The translations under genes and the position numbers were made by a program. From the NCBI GenBank assembly GCA_002418985.1, contig DIFE01000141.1:1-7934 (forward strand): a stretch of DNA of 7,934 nucleotides. Reading direction: 5' to 3'. The notes under the pieces are model-generated. The model saw only the letters and a list, made by a program, of their open reading frames with translations, was not told the origin of the DNA and did not search any database. Below, piece by piece: positions 1 to 5,195 of this stretch; position 1 is the first letter of the stretch; every line of letters starts with the position of its first letter. The stretch is from Deltaproteobacteria bacterium UBA5756 (GTDB lineage: Bacteria; Desulfobacterota; Syntrophorhabdia; Syntrophorhabdales; Syntrophorhabdaceae).

Positions 1-143
1 AGGTGTGATAATCGGCGCTGACAATAAGGAACGCGTTTTGACGGATTATCCTGGACAGCAGTGGGTTATGGGTAGTGGGAAGAGAAAGAAGACAGGTCTT
101 ACCTATGGCCTATCGCCTATTACCCATTATCCATTACCCGCCT
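1..143. other. Left-edge segment without a convincing gene
   Basis: No confident gene is seen here. A plus-strand frame beginning at base 2 is open to a TGA at about 173-175 and starts GVIIGADNKERV. It could be the tail of a gene lying left of the window, but it runs straight through the low-complexity heptad repeat at 59-141 and matches no family I recognise. A minus-strand frame is also open over bases 1-60. The only structured element is the repeat hairpin, listed separately. It abuts the stop codon of the minus-strand hydrolase at 144-146. Confidence 0.4.
59..141. repeat. Degenerate heptanucleotide repeat forming an inverted-repeat hairpin
   Basis: Bases 102-136 read as five degenerate 7-bp units: CCTATGG, CCTATCG, CCTATTA, CCCATTA, TCCATTA. 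Bases 59-79 hold three units of the opposite orientation: CAGTGGG, TTATGGG, TAGTGGG. As a result 61-79 can pair with 123-141. All but one of the 19 positions pair, counting three G-U wobbles, with a single U-U mismatch and a 43-base intervening segment. Heptameric short tandem repeats are known as dispersed intergenic elements, best described in cyanobacteria. Membership in a dispersed family in this genome is inferred. The hairpin begins 2 bases past the hydrolase stop codon and could affect 3' mRNA ends, but no T-tract follows it. Confidence 0.6.
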
Positions 144-908
144 CTAGAACTCCCACTTCATTCCATCCCTGCCCGCTATGACCTTGACCCCCGTCTGGCT
201 GGACAGTTTTTTGGCCAGGAGCCAGGGCTTCTCCCTGATGATGTGCATGCCGAAGTGGGTCAATATGGCGGTTTCGGGCCGGACGCCTTCGATGATGCGT
301 CTGGCGTCGTCGAGGGCAAGGTGCTCGATGATTTCGTGGTCCTCTATGGGTTTCAGCCTGAGAACATTTATTAGGAGGTGGTCGGCGCGGTAATGGTTAA
401 CGAGATCGGGAAAGAATCTCGTGTCGGAAATGAGCCCGATCGTCTTGTCGAAGTCGAAAAAAAGTCCGTAGGTCTCAACGGGATGCTTGTGTCTGACTGG
501 GGTCCGGAAGGTAATATCGCCCAGGGTATATTCCCCGCCCTCCCTGAAGAAGACAATATTATCGAGATACCTTCTGGCAAACTTAAAGACTACCGGGTCA
601 CCGGCCAGGGCATCTTCGGGACAAAAAAGGGTCCCCCTCTTTTTGAACCCCCCTTCGGCCATTGACTCGATGAGGATATTGATATCGTTGGTATGATCCA
701 TGTGTCTGTGGGTTATGATGATCCCGTCAAGCGAGGCGGGTTCGAATTGCTCCCGAGAGGACCGGATCCGGACAATGGCGCCGGGACCGGGATCGATATA
801 GAGGTTCGTCTTTCTGTAATTCAACCAGAGACCTCCCGTCGCCCTGAGCTGTTTCAGTGCCACAAACCGCGCGCCGCCCGTCCCGAAAAACTTTATATAC
901 CCTTCCAT
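144..908 (-). CDS. MBL-fold metallo-hydrolase (COG1234-like)
   Basis: A 254-residue metallo-beta-lactamase-fold hydrolase, probably cytoplasmic because no signal peptide or membrane segment is seen. The N-terminus has the FxGTGGARF-type opening strand. The metal-binding HxHxDH motif is THRHMDH, with His67, His69, Asp71 and His72. Further likely ligands are His142 (in HPVETYG), Asp162 (in SDTR) and His218 (in LTHFG), so a complete dinuclear zinc site appears present. The pattern resembles the tRNase Z/phosphodiesterase side of the superfamily rather than beta-lactamases. The substrate cannot be read from the sequence, and there is no good case for calling it RNase Z. The ATG at 908 is preceded by an AAAGG-type Shine-Dalgarno about 8 bases away, with a strong promoter upstream at 941-969. 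It is divergent from fdhA. The fold call is firm; the function is open. Confidence 0.88.
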   Translation of the reverse strand: MEGYIKFFGTGGARFVALKQLRATGGLWLNYRKTNLYIDPGPGAIVRIRSSREQFEPASLDGIIITHRHMDHTNDINILIESMAEGGFKKRGTLFCPEDALAGDPVVFKFARRYLDNIVFFREGGEYTLGDITFRTPVRHKHPVETYGLFFDFDKTIGLISDTRFFPDLVNHYRADHLLINVLRLKPIEDHEIIEHLALDDARRIIEGVRPETAILTHFGMHIIREKPWLLAKKLSSQTGVKVIAGRDGMKWEF

Positions 909-940
909 GGTCCGTACCTTTCTTCGCTTTTGACATCTCT

Positions 941-969
941 ATTCTAGAGAAGCGCGTCCTCCTTGTCAA
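941..969 (-). promoter_or_regulatory. Near-consensus sigma70 promoter for the MBL hydrolase
   Basis: On the minus strand, TTGACA (969-964) is followed by a 17-base spacer and TAGAAT (946-941). This is a perfect -35, the optimal spacer and a -10 with one mismatch. Transcription would start near 934, giving a leader of about 25 bases before the ATG at 908. No other hexamer pair in the divergent region is this good, so the hydrolase is probably expressed constitutively or at a high basal level. Confidence 0.72.
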
Positions 970-1063
970 TTTGCCCTTATTCGAACCCTCCAAACATCGG
1001 AAAAAGGCTGCGGTAACTGACCGGCGGACAAAATAGAGAGGTTCATATATTTTTCCTTGTGCA

Positions 1064-1108
1064 TTATGGTGAATTATGATGGTTTATGACAAGAATGTGT
1101 GGTTTAAT
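1064..1108 (+). promoter_or_regulatory. Candidate activated promoter of fdhA with phased TTATG repeats
   Basis: TTATG occurs at 1064, 1074 and 1084, exactly 10 bp apart. The units are TTATGGTGAA, TTATGATGGT and TTATGACAAG. Just downstream is an extended -10-like element, TG (1100-1101), one base, then TTTAAT (1103-1108), with no good -35. If this is the promoter, transcription starts near 1115 and the repeats cover roughly -50 to -27, where a class II activator would bind. I see no convincing sigma54 -24/-12 pair. The repeats are visible in the sequence; the promoter assignment is inference. Confidence 0.33.
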
Positions 1109-1183
1109 ACTTACAAATAATAACCAAATATGTACGATTCGAACCATTTAGATGCAATTCATCAATACAAACGGAGGGGTTAG

Positions 1184-1190
1184 AAGGAGG
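1184..1190 (+). promoter_or_regulatory. Strong Shine-Dalgarno of fdhA
   Basis: AAGGAGG lies 7 bases before the ATG at 1198. This fixes the start, and the encoded MKITINGK opening matches the first strand of the 2Fe-2S domain. A second purine-rich stretch, ACGGAGGGG at 1171-1179, lies upstream but serves no in-frame start. Confidence 0.85.
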
Positions 1191-1197
1191 AACTCTG

Positions 1198-3879
1198 ATG
1201 AAAATCACTATCAACGGAAAGTCTTGCGAAGGAGTTGAAGGGCAGACAGTCCTCGAAGTGGCGCGGGCCGGCGGATTCAACATCCCTACCCTGTGCCATC
1301 TGGCGGATCTGACGCCAACGGGGGCCTGCCGTATTTGTGTCGTCGAGGTTGACGGCATGCGTAACCTGGTGGCCGCCTGTTCCACCCCGGCGGCCGAGGG
1401 TATGGTGATCAGGACCGACAGCGAACGCGTCCTGAGCGCCCGTCGCTTTATCGTCGAGCTCCTGGTATCGTGTCATCCCCTGGACTGTATGACCTGTGAG
1501 AAAACGGGGGACTGCACGCTGCAGAATCTGGCCTATGAGCTGGGAGTGACCGGCTCCCGGATGGAAGGAGACAGGTACGATTATCCCGTCGATTCTTCCA
1601 ATCCATTTATCGTCCGGGACTATAACAAATGCATCCTCTGCCTGAAATGTGTCCGTGTATGCAACGAGATCCAGGGGATAGAGGCGATAAAAACAACTCA
1701 GCGCGGCTTCGACACAAAAGTCGCCACCGCATACGACAACACCCTGCAAGACAGCACGTGCGTCTTCTGCGGACAGTGCGTGCAGGCCTGTCCTGTCGGA
1801 GCCCTTACGGAAAAGAAGGCGAAAGGCCTCGGCCGGGCCTGGGAGACCCGAAAGGTACGCACCACCTGTCCTTACTGCGGAGTCGGCTGTCAGCAGGAAT
1901 TGCATGTCAAGGGAGAGCAGATAGTCAAAGTGATGGCCGTGGAAGACGGATCCCCCAACAAGGGACGGCTCTGTGTAAAGGGACGGTTCGGATACGATTT
2001 CATCTATTCCGACGAGAGACTCACCACACCCCTGATAAAAGAAAACGGCTCCTTTCGTGAGGCGTCATGGGATGAGGCGCTGGACCTCGTCGCAAACAAA
2101 TTCAAACAGATAATAGCGGAAAGCGGACCCGACGCCATCGCAGGCGTCAGCTGCGCCCGAAGCATAAACGAAGATTCCTATCAGATGCAAAAACTCTTTC
2201 GCGCGGTGATCGGCACCAATAATATCGATCACTGCGCGCGAACCTGACACGCGCCAACCGTCGCCGGTCTGGCGCAATCATTCGGTTCCGGAGCAATGAC
2301 AAATTCTTTTGGTGAATTCGCCGACGCAAAGATGTTCCTTTGCATTGGCACCAATATGACAGAGGCGCATCCCGTTGCGGCCACATTTCTGAAAAATGCC
2401 CTGCGCAAAGGTGCAAAACTGGTCGTCGTCGACCCGAGACGCCAGCCGCTTGCAAAACTTGCCGATATCCACTGCCAGATCAACGTGGGCAGCGACATTG
2501 CATTTCTTAACGGCCTCATGAACGTCATCATCACCGAGAACCTGTACGACAAAGAGTTCGTCGCGAACAGGTGCGACAATTTCGAGGCCTTCAAGACCAA
2601 AATAATGGAGTACCCCGTGGAAAGGGCAGCCGAAATCTCCGGCGTGAAGCCCGAAACCATCCGCGAAGTGGCCCGGCTTCTCTCAACCGTCAAGCCGGCC
2701 ATGCTCTGCTACACCCTCGGAATCACGGAACACACGACGGGCAAGGACAACGTGATGAGCACCGCCAACCTCCAGCTGCTCCTCGGGAACATGGGGATGC
2801 CCTCAGCCGGCGTCAACCCGCTCAGGGGACAGAATAACGTCCAGGGCGCCTGCGACATGGGGGCCCTGCCCAATGTCTTCCCCGGTTATCAAAAGGTCAT
2901 CGATCCGGCAATGAGGGAAAAGTTCGCCAGGGCCTGGAATGTCGAGAAACTCCCTGAAAATAACGGCATGATGATGCCTCACATGATGGAAGCATTACCG
3001 GACAGGAAAATCAGGGCATTCTACATCTTCGGCGAGAACCTGGCAAACACCGAGCCCGACATCCATAAAGTGGAACGCGAACTGGCCTCCGCCGAATTCC
3101 TGGTCTGCCAGGACATCTTCCCGACGGAAACGACGCGTTTCGCTCATGTTGTCTTCCCCGCCGCATCCTGGAGTGAAGATGACGGAACTTTCTCGAGCAG
3201 TGAAAGAAGGGTGAACCGTGTCCGCAAGGTCAAGACTCCGCCCGGCGAGGCAAAACCCAACTGGTGGATATTCAAAGAAATAGCAAAACGAATGGGGCAC
3301 ACATGGGAATCGAACAGCAGTCAGGAGATATGGGACAACGAGGTCTCCGTGCTGGCCCCGGCACTGGGCGGTATCAAGTACAGCCGCATCGAAGAAGACG
3401 GACTCCAGTGGCCCTGCCCTACCTTGGAACACCCGGGCACGGCGTTTCTGCACCGCGATGGCATGTTTACACATGGAAAAGGTGTGTTCAACCCCGTCGA
3501 TTGGAAGGCGCCCGCGGAAATCCCCGACCGGGAATATCCCTTCGTCCTGAGCACGGGCCGGAGACTTTACCAGTATCATACAAGGACTCAAACGGGAAGG
3601 TCGGGCATGAACTTCCTCATGTCCGAGGAGACGGCCGATATTTCCCCTGCTGACGCGCAAAAGCTCGGCATCCAACAGGATGAACGAATAAAAGTCCGGT
3701 CGCGGCGCGGCGAGGTCGAAGTTCGCGCCAGGGTCACCGAGCAGGTGCCCCCGGGGATGGTATGGATGTCATTCCATTTCCGTGAAGGTTCAGCAAACTG
3801 GCTCACAAATGCGGTCTACGATCCCGCCACAATGACGGCGGAATACAAGGCATGTGCGGTGAACCTCGAAAGGTTGTAA
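1198..3879 (+). CDS. fdhA: Selenocysteine-containing formate dehydrogenase, catalytic alpha subunit (UGA recoded at 2245-2247)
   Basis: An 893-residue Mo/W-bis-PGD enzyme interconverting formate and CO2. Domains in order: 2Fe-2S ferredoxin (about 1-78; Cys33, 44, 47, 61); NuoG-like His-Cys3 4Fe-4S (His93, Cys97, 100, 106); two 4Fe-4S clusters (Cys145, 148, 151, 155 and 188, 191, 194, 198); molybdopterin Fe4S4 domain (Cys224, 227, 231, 259; Lys261); catalytic body; dinucleotide-binding C-terminus (about 780-890). The active site reads NNIDHCART-Sec350-His351. Arg543 in GVNPLRGQNN lies 193 residues past Sec, as Sec140/Arg333 do in E. coli FdhF. An in-frame TGA would split it into 349- and 527-residue ORFs, but homology runs unbroken across it and a SECIS follows. 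The NuoG-like extension is typical of NAD(P)-linked or bifurcating formate dehydrogenases with NuoE/F-like partners, which are absent here. It is flanked by a divergent promoter region and 3' hairpins, so it looks monocistronic. Confidence 0.95.
2245..2247 (+). other. Selenocysteine UGA codon (Sec350 of FdhA)
   Basis: The TGA sits exactly where formate dehydrogenases carry the metal-ligating Sec or Cys, between NNIDHCART and HAPTVAGL. The frame is unchanged on both sides and the next His is the conserved catalytic partner. The first Met after it (codon at 2296) falls inside the catalytic domain, so a downstream gene starting there would lack an active site. A genuine stop or a sequencing error is very unlikely. 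Confidence 0.95.
2245..2284 (+). promoter_or_regulatory. Bacterial SECIS element of fdhA
   Basis: Counting the U of UGA as 1, G16 pairs with C31, U17 is bulged, and C18-C21 (CGCC) pairs with G27-G30 (GGCG). This closes a five-base loop, GGUCU, with G23 and U24 inside it. The hairpin lies at 2260-2275. The bulged U17 and the loop GU are the features SelB needs in the E. coli fdhF SECIS, and they fall at the same distance from the UGA here. The flanking codons GGU CUG are also shared with E. coli. The pairing was derived by hand. Confidence 0.85.
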
Positions 3880-3886
3880 AAGACCG

Positions 3887-3920
3887 GTCGCGGCATTGCC
3901 TGTCTCAGGATGCCGGCGGT
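3887..3920 (+). terminator. Hairpin behind fdhA, candidate terminator
   Basis: CGGCAT (3891-3896) pairs with ATGCCG (3910-3915), and an inner CCTG-TCT-CAGG (3899-3909) stacks on it across a 2-base bulge. The base can be extended with 3887-3890 against 3917-3920, including two G-U pairs. The following TTGTTT is a short imperfect U-tract. It starts 8 bases after the fdhA stop. Together with the second hairpin at 3939-3969 it suggests transcription ends here. Confidence 0.45.
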
Positions 3921-3938
3921 TGTTTAAAGATTGTTAAT

Positions 3939-3969
3939 GAGGCCCCCGGTGTCACTCATCGGGGGCCTC
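3939..3969. terminator. Perfect 10-bp GC-rich hairpin, candidate terminator
   Basis: GAGGCCCCCG (3939-3948) is the exact reverse complement of CGGGGGCCTC (3960-3969), with an 11-base loop. This is the strongest local stem in the window. Only a weak T-run (CCCGTATTT) follows on the plus strand. It may end fdhA transcripts, protect the mRNA 3' end, or insulate the next gene from readthrough. Confidence 0.6.
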
Positions 3970-4026
3970 CCGTATTTCCCGGCATCATTCGGATGGCCGA
4001 CTGCCCGTAAAGAATCACCTCCCCTT

Positions 4027-4058
4027 GCATGGCTATGGTGAATATGCCATGCTATATA
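4027..4058 (+). promoter_or_regulatory. Operator-like dyad and extended -10 before the ferritin-like gene
   Basis: GCATGGC (4027-4033) and GCCATGC (4046-4052) are a perfect 7-bp inverted repeat separated by 12 bases. The right arm abuts TATATA (4053-4058), giving a TGC-TATATA extended -10-like sequence, with no good -35 at the expected spacing. Transcription would start near 4065, about 20 bases before the ATG. A repressor or redox/metal regulator bound to the dyad would cover the -35/-10 spacer. The regulator is unknown, and the dyad does not match a Fur or PerR box as I know them. Confidence 0.42.
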
Positions 4059-4070
4059 GAGTCAGAAGCA

Positions 4071-4080
4071 AAAAAGGAGG
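4071..4080 (+). promoter_or_regulatory. Shine-Dalgarno deciding the ferritin-like start
   Basis: AAAAAGGAGG ends 5 bases before the ATG at 4086. In-frame ATGs further upstream (4029, 4035, 4044) have no comparable site and lie in the presumed promoter. The protein from 4086 begins at the usual point of the first helix. Confidence 0.8.
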
Positions 4081-4085
4081 GACAT

Positions 4086-4553
4086 ATGGGAACACGTGAG
4101 TTTGCAGCCATTATCGACCTGGCGATAGCAAAAGAAGAAGAAGCCTACGATTCTTACATGGAGCTCGCAAAAATGGTCACGGGCAGGGAAGCACGGGACG
4201 CACTCGAGTACATTGCCGGTGAGGAAAAGAAACACAAGGATTTCCTCGTCGGCTACCGGGACCGGGGCTACGGGAATGAGGGCCTTACAATGAGCACCGC
4301 CGTCGACTACAAGATCGCGGAACACCTTGAGGCCCCCGAACCAAAAGCGGGCATGGAAGGGAAAGATGTTTACCTTCTCGCAGCTCATCGCGAAAAGTCC
4401 GCTCATGAGTTTTACCTGTCCCTCGCCTCCATCCATTCGGCGGGAGAAGCAAAAGAGATGCTGTTGAAGATGGCTCAGGAAGAATTAAAGCATAAGGAAA
4501 AGATGGAATACTTCTATACCAACGCCGCCTTCCCGCAGACAGACGGAGGCTAA
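4086..4553 (+). CDS. Ferritin-like diiron protein, rubrerythrin family without rubredoxin domain
   Basis: A 155-residue four-helix-bundle protein, probably a cytoplasmic diiron protein for peroxide reduction or iron/oxygen stress. It has two matched halves, each with ExxAxxxY followed about 30 residues later by ExxH. The likely iron ligands are Glu17, Glu47, His50, Glu103, Glu133 and His136, a complete rubrerythrin-type site. No C-terminal CxxC rubredoxin centre is present, so electrons must come from a separate donor. The start is set by AAAAAAGGAGG ending at 4080, 5 bases before the ATG at 4086. A longer reading from 4029 would place this Shine-Dalgarno inside the gene and overlap the dyad. 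The alkyltransferase follows 62 bases downstream on the same strand. Family confidence is high; the exact activity (peroxidase, ferroxidase or other) is not determined. Confidence 0.87.
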   Translation: MGTREFAAIIDLAIAKEEEAYDSYMELAKMVTGREARDALEYIAGEEKKHKDFLVGYRDRGYGNEGLTMSTAVDYKIAEHLEAPEPKAGMEGKDVYLLAAHREKSAHEFYLSLASIHSAGEAKEMLLKMAQEELKHKEKMEYFYTNAAFPQTDGG

Positions 4554-4615
4554 AGAGAAGCCGACTGCAACGTAGTGCCGCCGGAACACGATGGAAACAG
4601 CGCGAGGTTGTCTCT

Positions 4616-5131
4616 TTGGATCCCATTCGATTTGCTATTTTTGAATCCTGGTTCGGCACGATCTCGGTGGCGGAAAGAGACGGGCGAATCATAAGCCTCG
4701 ATCTTTCCGACAACGACATGTACCAGGAACACCGGGCGCTGTTGAAACGCTATCCCGACAGCGTGGAGTCGGAGCAATCCTTTAAGAAACTGCGCACCCT
4801 CCTCCACCGTTATCTGAAGGGACAACCCGTGGACTTCGATATAGAGGTGGACATATCGGACTTGCCGGACTTCACCCGGAGAGTCTTAAACGAACTTCGC
4901 ACCATCCCCTACGGTGAAACGAAAAGCTACAGCGATATCGCGATCAGGGCGGGATGCCCGAAGGGCTGCCGCGCCGTCGGTCAGGCACTAAAGAAAAATC
5001 CTATTCCCATCATCATCCCCTGTCACCGGGTCATCCGCCAGGATGGGTCCCTCGGAGGATTCGGACTAGGGGAAAAGATAAAGAAAAGGCTTCTTTTTCT
5101 TGAGGGTATCAAAAAAACCTGGTCGGTTTAG
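4616..5131 (+). CDS. ogt: Methylated-DNA--[protein]-cysteine S-methyltransferase (O6-alkylguanine repair)
   Basis: A 171-residue suicide alkyltransferase that moves the alkyl group from O6-alkylguanine (and O4-alkylthymine) in DNA to its own cysteine. Residues 1-80 form the variable N-terminal domain and about 85-167 the conserved DNA-binding/active-site domain. The acceptor is Cys136 in PCHRV. Tyr105, the arginine finger Arg119 (RAVGQA), Asn128 and Glu163 lie at the same distances from the cysteine as Tyr114, Arg128, Asn137 and Glu172 do in human MGMT, so the machinery looks intact. Its length matches single-domain Ogt, and no Ada-type regulatory domain is attached. The start is TTG, preceded by GAGG at 4604-4607 with 8 bases between. 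No in-frame ATG lies close upstream. It is likely co-transcribed with the ferritin-like gene and converges on uvrA. Confidence 0.93.
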   Translation: MDPIRFAIFESWFGTISVAERDGRIISLDLSDNDMYQEHRALLKRYPDSVESEQSFKKLRTLLHRYLKGQPVDFDIEVDISDLPDFTRRVLNELRTIPYGETKSYSDIAIRAGCPKGCRAVGQALKKNPIPIIIPCHRVIRQDGSLGGFGLGEKIKKRLLFLEGIKKTWSV

Positions 5132-5139
5132 GCACAGGT
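5111..5139 (-). terminator. Candidate uvrA terminator overlapping the ogt 3' end
   Basis: On the minus strand, transcripts leaving uvrA meet ACCTG (5139-5135) with CAGGT (5121-5117), or the more compact alternative AAACC-GACCA-GGTTT (5129-5115). Either is followed by a T-run from the A-tract at 5111-5117. The stems are only 5 bp, so it would be weak. It lies inside the last codons of the convergent ogt gene. Confidence 0.35.
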
Positions 5140-5141
5140 AC

Positions 5142-5170
5142 CCGGAAATGACGTCCGCCGATGTCTCCGG
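5142..5170. terminator. Two-tier hairpin between convergent ogt and uvrA
   Basis: CCGGA (5142-5146) pairs with TCCGG (5166-5170). After a 3-base bulge, GACGT (5150-5154) pairs with ATGTC (5161-5165), with one G-U pair on the plus strand. The loop is CCGCCG. It lies in the middle of the 64-base convergent gap, where a bidirectional terminator is expected. No T-run follows directly on either side, so it may be structural only. Confidence 0.4.
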
Positions 5171-5195
5171 TGTGGGCAGGTAATACTGGGTCTGG

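Noticed and set aside
2..175. Possible C-terminal end of a plus-strand gene (GVIIGADNKERV...)
   Set aside because: It is short, has no visible start, reads through the heptad repeat, and matches no family I can name. Kept only as a remark in the left-edge entry.
1137..1145. T-loop-like GGTTCGAATC on the minus strand, suggesting a tRNA or tRNA remnant
   Set aside because: The flanking sequence is AT-rich and shows no acceptor stem, anticodon arm or CCA end. The same core occurs at 979-987, also without tRNA context.
1021..1197. Sigma54 promoter for fdhA
   Set aside because: No TGGCAC-N5-TTGC-like GG/GC pair with correct spacing was found on the plus strand, although some formate dehydrogenase genes use sigma54.
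1180..1905. 241-residue minus-strand reading frame opposite fdhA
   Set aside because: It is antisense to the conserved iron-sulfur domains, resembles no family and has no ribosome binding site; a shadow of GC-biased codons.
2995..3675. 226-residue minus-strand reading frame opposite the C-terminal half of fdhA
   Set aside because: No recognisable domain, and it lies fully inside a conserved gene on the other strand.
2296..3879. Separate molybdopterin oxidoreductase gene starting at 2296
   Set aside because: It lacks its own ribosome binding site and active-site residue. It is the continuation of fdhA after the selenocysteine UGA.
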